From an uncultured Opitutaceae bacterium (GTDB lineage Bacteria > Verrucomicrobiota > Verrucomicrobiia > Opitutales > Opitutaceae): 64,000 nucleotides of DNA. The translations under genes were made by a program, and so were the position numbers. The stretch covers positions 1 through 64,000 of the forward strand of contig CALFXL010000044.1 of the NCBI GenBank assembly GCA_937958045.1. Direction: 5' to 3'. The notes beneath the pieces are model-generated. The model was not told the origin of the DNA. It ran no database searches and saw nothing but the letters and a program-made list of their open reading frames with translations. Below, piece after piece: positions 34,148-41,247 of this stretch (the stretch's first letter is position 1; every line of letters begins with the position of its first letter).

Positions 34148-35581
34148 TCAGAAGCTGAGGTGTGCGCGCGTGAGGAAAGCGAGTTCGTCATCCTGCGCGC
34201 CGACCTGGGCGGTGGGCGTCTTGGCGTTGTCGAACTTTGTGTGCTCGACATTGAAGAGGAGGCGGAAGTTGCGGTTGAAGTACCAGTTCAGGCCGGCGCC
34301 GTAGGCGAACGCTCCCGTGGCGTTGTTGGCGCGATTGAGACCAGCACCGCCGTCCGCGACCGAGCGGAAGAGTTTCGAGTCAAGATCGAGACCGCTCACG
34401 CGACCGACGAGCTCGAACGCGCCCCAGGTGCCCTTGGCGGGATCGAAGGCGTTTTTCGGCGTCACGCCGGCTTTGGCGGATTCTTCACCGGTGAGGACCC
34501 ATGCCGCGCTGGCGCGCCAGGCGGAGTTTTCGAACTCGCGCGTGAGGCCCGCGCCGTTCACGGCGATGTCTTGTTTCTCGATCGCGTATTCGGCGGCGAA
34601 GCTGAACGGCGTGCCGGGATACCACTCAATGCTCGGGCTGATGCGCGTGTGCGTGCCATTGGCGAAGAGCGTGGAGCCGTAGCTGAAAATCGCCTGCTGG
34701 GAGTTGCTGGAGATGTTGGAAAGACCGTTGTTCGAGAGATTCGTGTCGGCGGTGTCGGCGGTGCCGCGCTCATTGCCGCGGCTGGCACCGATGCCGACCG
34801 ATACCTTCGAAATCGCGCCATCGAGGTTTTGGAAAGGAGTGATCGAGAGACGACCCGCGACCGTGAAATCGCCGTCCGCATAGTCGGAGGACGCGCCGCC
34901 GAAGTTGGCAGTGTTGTTGGCGGTGCCTTTCACTACGCCGAGACGGTAGTCAACGATACCGACTTTGCCGAAGGCTTCGACGCCGAGATCGCGATTGGGC
35001 AGCAGTGTGTTGACGAAAGGCGACTCGATGAAGTGGCGGTTTGCGCCGGGCTCGAGGCCGACCGCGGAAGGGAATTTGCCGAAGCGCAGGTTGAACGACG
35101 GGTTGAAACGCGCGGCGATAAACGCATCCCACAGACCGACCGAGGTGCTGTTGTTGGTGCCGCCGCCGAGTTCGGGCGTAATGTTGAAATCGTAGATGCC
35201 GCCGACGGTGCCGCTGAAAATCGTGCGAACGCGGCGCAGGAGGAAACCGTTGCGATTGGGTGCGCCGTCATCGAGGAAGAAGCGGCCGTCGAATTGCGCG
35301 AGCGCACGCAGCTTCAGATCGAATTTTTTATCGGCGGAAGTGATGCCGAAACCGCCCGCGCCCGCGACCGGCGTCGGGGCTTTGGGAGCCGACGCGGCGG
35401 CCTCGTCCTTGAGCTCCTGCTTGCGCTCGAGGACGCGCAGTTTTTGGTCCAACTGGCGGATCTGTTCGCGCAGCTGAGAAATTTCATCGCTGGCCGGCGT
35501 TTGGGCGGAAGCCGCTCCGGCGATCGACAACAAAACGGAAGCGGCGAGGCCGGTCCGGAAAGTAGATGCAGTGGATTTCAT
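34148..35581 (-). CDS. Outer-membrane porin, OprP/OprO-like
   Basis: 477 residues from ATG 35581. Signal peptide ending GAASAQT, a coiled coil (about 33-65: ISQLREQIRQLDQKLRVLERKQE), a Pro/Ala linker, then a beta barrel with alternating pattern and terminal Phe (RAHLSF). FFLDDGAPNRNGFLLRRVR, NPSFNLRFGKFPSAVGLE, and the HFIESPF-NTLLPNRDLGVEAFG stretch match phosphate-selective porin families. Basic residues in such pores choose anions, and the operon suggests sulfate or another sulfur oxyanion as cargo. It sits between yezD and the sulfate-binding gene. Confidence 0.87.
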   Translation of the reverse strand: MKSTASTFRTGLAASVLLSIAGAASAQTPASDEISQLREQIRQLDQKLRVLERKQELKDEAAASAPKAPTPVAGAGGFGITSADKKFDLKLRALAQFDGRFFLDDGAPNRNGFLLRRVRTIFSGTVGGIYDFNITPELGGGTNNSTSVGLWDAFIAARFNPSFNLRFGKFPSAVGLEPGANRHFIESPFVNTLLPNRDLGVEAFGKVGIVDYRLGVVKGTANNTANFGGASSDYADGDFTVAGRLSITPFQNLDGAISKVSVGIGASRGNERGTADTADTNLSNNGLSNISSNSQQAIFSYGSTLFANGTHTRISPSIEWYPGTPFSFAAEYAIEKQDIAVNGAGLTREFENSAWRASAAWVLTGEESAKAGVTPKNAFDPAKGTWGAFELVGRVSGLDLDSKLFRSVADGGAGLNRANNATGAFAYGAGLNWYFNRNFRLLFNVEHTKFDNAKTPTAQVGAQDDELAFLTRAHLSF

Positions 35582-35672
35582 ATGACTTGGTGCGGTGGCT
35601 TGAGAATCCAGTTGTCTGGTGAGGAAGCGGATCGTCTGAGGAACCTCCGGTGGGACCGGTCGGAAAAAAGAA

Positions 35673-35876
35673 TCAATAGTTCTCGCGGCGGCGCAGCGTG
35701 TCCGTCGCCGGTGAATCGAGGCGGGTTTTTTCCGTGCGTTCGATCTGGGTGACCTTGCGATCGTGCACCACGATCTGAACGACGCCATAGCTGAGCCCTT
35801 CGACTTTGTTTCGAACGATCTCTAGCCACTCCGGAATGGAGCCCGCGGCGGTAACCTTGGCAGTGTGGGTGGACAT
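35673..35876 (-). CDS. YezD-family small protein (DUF2292)
   Basis: 67 residues. IPEWLEIVRNKVEGLSYGVVQIVVHDRKVTQIERTEKTR is the DUF2292 core, known in Bacillus as YezD and usually found at the head of sulfur-assimilation operons. The family's biochemical role is not established. It is the first gene of the leftward sulfur operon, 91 bp before the porin start, and is divergent from the sulfurtransferase gene across the AT-rich regulatory region. The C-terminal LRRRENY is non-conserved tail. Confidence 0.85.
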   Translation of the reverse strand: MSTHTAKVTAAGSIPEWLEIVRNKVEGLSYGVVQIVVHDRKVTQIERTEKTRLDSPATDTLRRRENY

Positions 35877-36175
35877 AAGGCTATTTATTTAGTGGGAATT
35901 GAAATTCACACAACTGGACTATGTTTTGAGCTCAAGAAGAAATTTCAGCTTCGCGTGAGATTTTTGCGGAAAGCGACTTCGAGTTCTTCGCTTTGTTTTC
36001 AAAATGAACAATTTACTAATTAGATAAATTTAACCCAGAATACTAATAATTTCGCGCAACACCGAGGCCAAAACACCGAAATTTTCCAGCGTCATAATCA
36101 ATTAATTGTCGATTCGAGGGTTTGCTTTATCGCATATATTTGGTTTACAGATACTTGTATTGCCAATTTCCAAGC
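35877..36175. promoter_or_regulatory. AT-rich divergent regulatory region of the sulfur island
   Basis: Together with the leader that follows this makes about 450 bp without a gene, much richer in A/T than its surroundings. It holds the promoter of the yezD-porin-sulfate operon. On the minus strand TTGTGT followed 17 bp later by AAATAA, 6-25 bp from the yezD start, is a weak candidate. GTGGGAATTGAAATTCACAC (about 35892-35911) is an imperfect palindrome there. No known CysB or CymR site was recognised. Confidence 0.5.
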
Positions 36176-36203
36176 TTGACATAATACATCAATAAGGTAG
36201 GTT
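36176..36203 (+). promoter_or_regulatory. Sigma-70-like promoter of the sulfurtransferase operon
   Basis: TTGACA (36176-36181) is a perfect -35 element, with TAGGTT (36198-36203) as -10 after 16 bp. The predicted first transcribed base, about 36209-36211, coincides with the first hairpin of the leader. Confidence 0.6.
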
Positions 36204-36205
36204 TT

Positions 36206-36325
36206 AGGCATCATCGCGTGATGATCCATCCTGACGACAGGAGGCAGCTTTCAACCGTCGCATCCGACCATGAAGCATGGAGGTAAAGCGGCAGGATACG
36301 CGCCCAAGGCGCATCCTTATCACCC
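36206..36325 (+). ncRNA. Structured 5' leader, candidate cis-regulatory RNA
   Basis: Four compact hairpins in 110 nt: ATCATC-GCGT-GATGAT (36210-36225), TCCTG-ACGA-CAGGA (36229-36242), CCATG-AAG-CATGG (36268-36280), and GGAT-AC-GCGCC-CAA-GGCGC-ATCC (36294-36316). The only good ribosome-binding sequence, GGAGGT (36279-36284), follows the third hairpin, and the fourth hairpin lies between it and the ATG at 36326. Such an arrangement could control translation of the sulfurtransferase operon. It does not match SAM-I, SAM-II, SAH or cobalamin riboswitch patterns as I know them. Function is inferred from layout only. Confidence 0.45.
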
Positions 36326-37240
36326 ATGCAACTGCTTCGTTCCCTTTTCTCCTTCGCGGTGCTGTCTGCCGGCGCCGCTTTGTCCGCCAAGGAGGTCCTC
36401 GTCTCCACCGACTGGGCCGCTCAAAACGCCAACAATCCCAACGTCCGCATCATCGAGGTTTCCGTCGAACCCGGCCTCTATGAAACCGGCCATATTCCCG
36501 GTGCGGCCAACATCAGCTGGCACACCGATCTCGTGGACACCGTTCGCCGCGACATCATCTCCAAGGAGCAATTCGAGGCGCTCGCTTCGCGTCTCGGTCT
36601 CAAGCCCGACACCACGGTGGTTCTCTATGGCGACAACAACAATTGGTTCGCGGCGTGGGGTGCGTGGATTTTCAATCTCTACGGACACAGCGACGTTCGC
36701 CTCGTCGACGGTGGACGCAAAAAATGGGAGCTCGAAAAGCGTCCGTTCGATACCGCTCCGGCGACACTCAAGCCGACGGCCTACAAAGTTTCTCGCGTGA
36801 ATTTCGATCTCCGCGCGCGTCTCAGCGACGTCGTCGCCGTAGCCGAAGGTAAATCCGACGCCAAGCTGCTCGATATCCGCTCGGCCGATGAATACTCGGG
36901 AAAACTTTTTGCTCCGGCCAGTAGCAAGGAGCTCGCCGTTCGCGCCGGTCACGTTCCGGGCGCGGTGAACGTCACTTGGAGCAAGGCCGTGAACCAGGAA
37001 GACGGCACCTTCAAATCCAAAGAAGAGCTTCGCAAACTCTACGCCGCCGCCGGCGTGGATGGTTCCCAAACGGTCATCGCGTATTGCCGCATCGGCGAGC
37101 GTTCCAGTCACAGCTGGTTCGTGCTCAACCAAATCCTCGGGTATCCAGCGAAGCAATACGACGGCTCTTGGACCGAGTACGGCAACGCCGTCGGCGTGCC
37201 CATCGCCAATCCCTCCGGCACGGTCTGGACCGGAAAATAA
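36326..37240 (+). CDS. Exported thiosulfate sulfurtransferase (two rhodanese domains)
   Basis: 304 residues. A signal peptide (LLRSLFSFAVLSAGAALSA) sends it to the periplasm, unusual for the SseA/rhodanese type. The N-terminal domain (about 25-145) keeps the fold (HIPGAANISWHTDLVDT) but has YGDNNNW instead of an active Cys. The C-terminal domain (about 160-295) has LLDIRSADEYSGK, AGHVPGAVNVTWSKAVN and the active Cys254 in IAYCRIGERSSHSW. It moves sulfane sulfur from thiosulfate to an acceptor. First gene of the rightward half of the sulfur island, ahead of the YeeE channel. Confidence 0.92.
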   Translation: MQLLRSLFSFAVLSAGAALSAKEVLVSTDWAAQNANNPNVRIIEVSVEPGLYETGHIPGAANISWHTDLVDTVRRDIISKEQFEALASRLGLKPDTTVVLYGDNNNWFAAWGAWIFNLYGHSDVRLVDGGRKKWELEKRPFDTAPATLKPTAYKVSRVNFDLRARLSDVVAVAEGKSDAKLLDIRSADEYSGKLFAPASSKELAVRAGHVPGAVNVTWSKAVNQEDGTFKSKEELRKLYAAAGVDGSQTVIAYCRIGERSSHSWFVLNQILGYPAKQYDGSWTEYGNAVGVPIANPSGTVWTGK

Positions 37241-37333
37241 TCTTCCCGCGGCCTGCGTTAAAACGCGGCCGCCAACAAACTGCTTTAAGGGGACGCGCGG
37301 CCTGCGCGCCGCCCTCCCCTTTCTCGATTTTCG

Positions 37334-38557
37334 ATGTCCGTCGCTTCCCTGCGTCCAGCTGGTCGCGTATTCGCTGTCATCCTTTTTGTAGGACTCGTCG
37401 TCGTCGCATGGCGGCTGCATGATGCCGAGTCCTATGGGCGCGCCGCGTCGTGGGCGCTGCTAAGCGGCGGTGTATTCGGTTTCTTGATACAACGTTCCCG
37501 CTTCTGCTTTTATTGCGGGATTCGCGAATTGATCGAAGAACGCGATGCGCGACCCGCGCTTGGTCTGCTCGCCGCGTTTGCGGTCGGCACGCTAGGCTAT
37601 CTGATCGTTCTCGGCGCGTGGGTGCCTTTTCCCGAAGCCGGACATCTGCCACCGCGTGCTCATCTAGGCCCGGCCGGATGGCATTTGCTCGCGGGCGGAC
37701 TCGCCTTTGGCGTCGGCATGGCGCTTTCCGGTTCCTGCTTGAGCGCTCATCTGTATCGTCTCGGCGAAGGATCGGTCCTGGCCCCGATCGCTCTCCTCGG
37801 TGCGGTTGGCGGCTTCATTCTCGGTTTCTCCACGTGGGAATTTTTCTACCTGCGTGCGATCACCGAAGCGCCCGTGGTCTGGCTTCCGGAAAAGCTCGGT
37901 TACGCCGGTGCGTTTGCGCTGCAAACTTCCATCTTCGCGTTAATCGCGCTGTTCACTTGGCGGCGTCATCGTAGTGAAAATGTGGATACTCCGACCGTGT
38001 CGCCGGCGTCTGTTTCGCGCGGGACGCTTTTCGCCGATCTTCGTGCGACCGGACGCGCGGTTTTTGTCGGGCGCTGGCCGCATTGGGTGGGCGGTGTCGG
38101 CGTGGGGATTCTCGGCGCGGTTGCTTATCTGCGGGCGACACCGCTGGGCGTGACATCCGAACTTGGCCGTCTCTCGCGCAAGCTTGGCGCACATCTCGGA
38201 CTCACGCCGGCGACGCTTCCTGGCCTCGATTCTCTCGGCGGTTGCGCGACTGCCGATCGCGGCGGCGACACGCTCACGCCTAACGCCCTTTTCGTCATCG
38301 GCCTCGTGGTCGCCGCACTCGCGAGCGGACTGGCTGCCGGTCAATTCTCCCCCGAACGCCAATCGTGGCAACGTGTCTTACTCGCGTTGATCGGCGGTGT
38401 GCTGCTCGGCATTGGCGCGATGATCTCGCTGGGCTGCAGCATCGGCACGTTGCTGTCCGGTGTGCATGTCTTCGCCGTGTCGGGATGGATCTTTGGCGTG
38501 GCCTTAATCGGAGGCGTGTACGGCGGCCTCAAACTGCGCCGCGTACTCGGCCAATAA
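37334..38557 (+). CDS. YeeE/YedE (TsuA-like) thiosulfate channel
   Basis: 407 residues, about ten to twelve helices in two repeats. The conserved cysteines that pass thiosulfate through the pore are visible: RSRFCFYCGIRELIEERD (Cys58, Cys61), MALSGSCLSAHLYRLGEG (Cys135) and ISLGCSIGTLLSGVHVF (about Cys370). Proteins of this family import thiosulfate in E. coli and Spirochaeta. Together with the exported rhodanese and the downstream cysteine synthase it forms a thiosulfate-to-cysteine path. A central hydrophilic loop (HRSENVDTPTVSPASVSRG) links the halves. Confidence 0.92.
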   Translation: MSVASLRPAGRVFAVILFVGLVVVAWRLHDAESYGRAASWALLSGGVFGFLIQRSRFCFYCGIRELIEERDARPALGLLAAFAVGTLGYLIVLGAWVPFPEAGHLPPRAHLGPAGWHLLAGGLAFGVGMALSGSCLSAHLYRLGEGSVLAPIALLGAVGGFILGFSTWEFFYLRAITEAPVVWLPEKLGYAGAFALQTSIFALIALFTWRRHRSENVDTPTVSPASVSRGTLFADLRATGRAVFVGRWPHWVGGVGVGILGAVAYLRATPLGVTSELGRLSRKLGAHLGLTPATLPGLDSLGGCATADRGGDTLTPNALFVIGLVVAALASGLAAGQFSPERQSWQRVLLALIGGVLLGIGAMISLGCSIGTLLSGVHVFAVSGWIFGVALIGGVYGGLKLRRVLGQ

Positions 38558-38614
38558 CTTCGGTTCTTCCCCCCTTTTAGCCCACGTCACTGTCAACACC
38601 TGATCGCCACAGCC

Positions 38615-38860
38615 ATGACCAACTCACTTTCCTTCGCGCCCGTATTTCTCATCGCCGTCGCAGCGGTCTGGCCGTTGTTGCTCAATACCGCATCAGGCGT
38701 TGTCGCGGTTGGTCCGCGTTGTTCGCAACTCGCGCGAAGTCTCTGCGCCACGGGTGCCGAGGCTGTATTCAAAATCATCATACCATCGACCCTCGGGCAT
38801 GCACTCACCGGACTTCGTTTAGCGGTCGGCATCGTGGGTTTCGTCCTCGATGCGACGCTG
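38615..38860 (+). pseudogene. Remnant of an ABC transporter permease (SsuC/TauC-type, middle part only)
   Basis: About 75 residues resemble only the coupling-loop region of nitrate/sulfonate-type permeases: FAPVFLIAVAAVWPLLLNTASGV, then VGPRCSQLARSLCATGAEAVFKIIIPSTLGHALTGLRLAVGIVG. A complete permease has some 170 residues before and 20-30 after this, and neither is present; the following sequence (RFLHRRGSSVGRSAASS) is not membrane-like. The frame happens to run on into the next small gene. This reads as the scar of a deleted importer between the YeeE gene and the OsmC-like gene. Confidence 0.65.
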
Positions 38861-38929
38861 CGCTTCCTCCACCGCCGTGGATCGAGTGTCGGTCGATCCG
38901 CGGCTTCTTCCACATGCACGCGTTTTCTT

Positions 38930-39145
38930 ATGAGCCAATCCATTCAAACCCCTGTTCTCGGCATCGAGCCGGTCGATCGCGAGGACCTCGTTGCTCTCTC
39001 TGAAAAGGGCAAAGCGAATCCCTCCGCCGTCCGCACGCTCAAGGTGCGCACGGTGCTCGAGAAACGTTTTTGTCATCTCAACTACGTACGCGATTTGCCC
39101 GCGCACACCATCGACGATCCGTGCGAAAAACTCGATGCGCTCTAA
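38930..39145 (+). CDS. OsmC-like N-terminal fragment protein (71 residues)
   Basis: From ATG 38930 (MSQSIQTPVLGIEPVDRED). The stretch ALSEKGKANPSAVRTLKVRTVLEKRFCHLNYVRDLPAHTIDDP closely follows the start of OsmC-family proteins found in sulfur operons, but the protein stops after EKLDAL, where a full OsmC would continue with its two-Cys catalytic domain. The frame is open and its last 11 bases overlap the cysteine synthase start, so translation is coupled. It may be a truncated remnant kept for coupling, or a genuine short protein. Confidence 0.6.
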   Translation: MSQSIQTPVLGIEPVDREDLVALSEKGKANPSAVRTLKVRTVLEKRFCHLNYVRDLPAHTIDDPCEKLDAL

Positions 39146-40166
39146 CTCCGTCGCACATCCTCGTATCGCTGCTGGCTTCGTCGGCGCGATCGGCAACACT
39201 CCGCTCATTCGTCTGCGTCATTTGTCCGAAGCGACGGGTTGCGAGATCCTCGCCAAGGCGGAGTTTCAAAATCCTGGCGGCTCGGTGAAAGATCGTGCGG
39301 CGCTCGCGTTGGTGGAAGACGCGGAGCGTTCCGGTGCCTTGCGTCCGGGCGGCACGATCGTCGAAGGCACGGCGGGCAACACCGGCATCGGCCTCGCGCT
39401 CGTCGGTCTTTCGAAGGGCTATCGGAGCATCTTCATCGTGCCGGATAATTTCAGCCACGAGAAAACCGACCTGCTCAAAACGCTCGGCGCGGAAGTCCGT
39501 CGCGTGCCGCCGAAGCCCTACAAAGATTCGGAAAATTATCAGCACATTGCGCGGCGCACCGCAGAAGCGATCAAAGGCGGTTGGTGGGCCAATCAATTCG
39601 ACAACACCGCAAATGCCGGTGGTCACTATCGCACGACCGGGCCCGAGATCTGGGAGCAAACCGATGGACGCGTGACGGCGTTTGTCGCTTCGATCGGTTC
39701 GGGCGGAACGCTCGCGGGCGTGAGCCGCGCGCTGAAGGAGCGCAACCCGAACATTCGCATCGTTGCCGCCGATCCATACGGCGCTGCGATGTGGTCATGG
39801 TTTAAACATGGCCACACCGACATCGACGATGGCGACTCGGTGGCAGAAGGCATCGGTCAGGGACGTGTCACTAAAAACGTCGCCGAGGCGCTCGTGGATG
39901 ATGCGTATCGGGTCGACGACTCCACCGCGGTCGAAGTCCTTTATCACCTGTTGCGCGCCGAAGGCCTTTATCTCGGTCTCTCCTCCGCGATCAATGTCGC
40001 AGGCGCGGTCAAACTCGCGCGCGAACGTGGACCTGGCCAAGTGATCGTGACGATTCTCGCCGACGGCGGCGGCCGCTACGCCTCGAAGCTCTACAACCCG
40101 GCTTGGCTGGCCGAGCAAAAGCTCACGCCCACGGCCAAAGGCTTGGAGTTCGTCGAACGCTTGTGA
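39135..40166 (+). CDS. Second cysteine synthase family enzyme
   Basis: 343 residues from ATG 39135, overlapping the previous gene by 11 bp. PLP Lys52 in FQNPGGSVKDRAALALVEDAE, substrate loop EGTAGNTGIGLAL, phosphate loop SIGSGGTLAGVSRAL. Lys-Gly-Gly insertions and IVPDNFSHEKTDLLKTLGAEVRRVPPKPYKDSENYQHIARR set it apart from CysK at 26485-27474 and place it nearer the eukaryotic-like/CysM or cystathionine beta-synthase-like branch. Its operon suggests that it uses thiosulfate-derived sulfur (S-sulfocysteine route) or sulfide, which needs biochemical proof. Confidence 0.9.
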   Translation: MRSNSVAHPRIAAGFVGAIGNTPLIRLRHLSEATGCEILAKAEFQNPGGSVKDRAALALVEDAERSGALRPGGTIVEGTAGNTGIGLALVGLSKGYRSIFIVPDNFSHEKTDLLKTLGAEVRRVPPKPYKDSENYQHIARRTAEAIKGGWWANQFDNTANAGGHYRTTGPEIWEQTDGRVTAFVASIGSGGTLAGVSRALKERNPNIRIVAADPYGAAMWSWFKHGHTDIDDGDSVAEGIGQGRVTKNVAEALVDDAYRVDDSTAVEVLYHLLRAEGLYLGLSSAINVAGAVKLARERGPGQVIVTILADGGGRYASKLYNPAWLAEQKLTPTAKGLEFVERL

Positions 40167-40193
40167 GTGTTCCGCGCGATTCGTCGGGCGATC

Positions 40194-40592
40194 TCACGCC
40201 TGCGGCGGACGACCGTGAACGTCTTCGAGCACTGGACTGACATCAGCGACCGGACGCACTTCCACAATCAGGCCGAGCGGAAGTCCGGGACAACCTTTGG
40301 CGATCTCGGTCGCTTCATCGATGTCGGCCACGGTCAGAAAAATATAGCCGCCGACGACTTCCTTCGCTTCGGCGAACGGACCATCAATGACGGTTTGCCC
40401 GCGCGTACCTGTCACCACGCGACCTTCGAGCGCGAGCGGGCGTCCGTGTTCGACTTTTCCCTGTGATGCGAGGCTGTCGTACCAATCGTTCCACGCCTGC
40501 GCGAGGCGCTGACGCTCTTCGGCGTTTAGATGCTGATGCGTTTCGATGCCGGCGTTGCGAAAGAGCAACATGAAGGGGCGTTTTGAGGACAT
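40194..40592 (-). CDS. YCII/DGPF-domain protein
   Basis: 132 residues, one YCII-related domain. FMLLFRNAG opens the ferredoxin-like fold, VIDGPFAEAKEVVGGYIFLTVADIDEATEIAKGCPG is the family signature (DGPF, with Asp-Gly-Pro-Phe), and VEVRPV ends it. These small proteins occur beside ECF sigma factors or singly; the function is generally unknown. No sigma factor is adjacent here. Convergent with the cysteine synthase. Confidence 0.88.
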   Translation of the reverse strand: MSSKRPFMLLFRNAGIETHQHLNAEERQRLAQAWNDWYDSLASQGKVEHGRPLALEGRVVTGTRGQTVIDGPFAEAKEVVGGYIFLTVADIDEATEIAKGCPGLPLGLIVEVRPVADVSPVLEDVHGRPPQA

Positions 40593-40691
40593 AGGGCGTT
40601 TGTTGGGAAATCGTTTGGGGCTCGGAGTTCCTTGTGCGGTGAAATTAGAGAGTTTTCAAACCGCGATCCTCGGTTTCAAGATGCTCCGTTC

Positions 40692-41021
40692 ATGAAAACT
40701 CCTGCTTGTCCTGCGTGTACTTTGGAAGACGTGCTCGAACACTCCGATCATTGGGAGTGCGCGACCTGCGGCCACGAATGGCCGAAGGAAAGCGCGCCTG
40801 AAGAAACCGCGCGCGTCGTCAAAGACGCCAACGGCAATGTCCTCGCGGACGGCGACACGGTCGTGCTCATCAAAGACCTCAAACTTCGCGGCGGCTCCGG
40901 CGTGCTCAAAGGTGGCACCAAAGCCAAAAACATCCGCCTCGTGGACGGCGATCATGAGATCGATTGCAAAATCGATGGCGTCGCGATGGCGCTCAAGGCC
41001 TGTTTCGTGAAAAAGGCCTAA
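40692..41021 (+). CDS. PhnA/YjdM zinc-ribbon protein
   Basis: 109 residues from ATG 40692. A zinc ribbon with two CxxC pairs (CPACTLEDVLEHSDHWECATCGHEW) is followed by the PhnA domain VVKDANGNVLADGDTVVLIKDLKLRGGSGVLKGGTKAKNIRLVDGDHEIDCKIDG. Despite its old name the family is not a phosphonate hydrolase, and its role is unsettled. Monocistronic; its stop codon overlaps the stop of a possible small minus-strand frame. Confidence 0.93.
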   Translation: MKTPACPACTLEDVLEHSDHWECATCGHEWPKESAPEETARVVKDANGNVLADGDTVVLIKDLKLRGGSGVLKGGTKAKNIRLVDGDHEIDCKIDGVAMALKACFVKKA

Positions 41022-41170
41022 TCCGCCGACGCCATGCGCGCGGCGAGTTCGAGGAGCACGGCGTATCGCCCGCGATGCCTGGTATCGGTGCGTATCCAAT
41101 CTTCAACTACTTCGACGGTGAGATGGCTGCCCACGATCGCGCGCGATGAGAACACGCGATGACCGGCCAA
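41018..41170 (-). other. Possible small or remnant minus-strand reading frame
   Basis: On the minus strand a protein-like frame reads FEKLAGHRVFSS-RAIVGSHLTVEVVEDWIRTDTRHRGRYAVLLELAARMASAD and stops at 41018, with its TAG overlapping the phnA TAA. It has no ATG upstream before an in-frame stop near the GH28 start (TTG or GTG would be needed) and no recognised family. Codon choice looks genuine. It could be a gene remnant or chance; a 19-bp palindromic motif lies inside it. Confidence 0.25.
41092..41110. repeat. 19-bp palindromic motif, copy between phnA and GH28
   Basis: GTATCCAATCTTCAACTAC. It shares the fixed ends GTATCC and AACTAC with copies at 34115-34133 and 44701-44719. Confidence 0.4.
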
Positions 41171-41247
41171 CTTCTCAAATCGGACGCATCCGAAATGCGC
41201 GCTTTGCCAAATCCGTTTGCGCGTCCATGATCACACTCTCCCGCCCC

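Noticed and set aside
34160..35752. Very long open frame on the plus strand opposite the porin gene
   Set aside because: It is the antisense of a clear OprP-like barrel; its sequence is charged and repetitive with no domain, as expected from GC-rich antisense frames.
36270..36483. Short frames starting at ATG 36270 or 36277 after the GGAGGT sequence
   Set aside because: They run into the sulfurtransferase gene in other frames and have no protein-like composition. A start there is possible only as a leader peptide, which cannot be shown.
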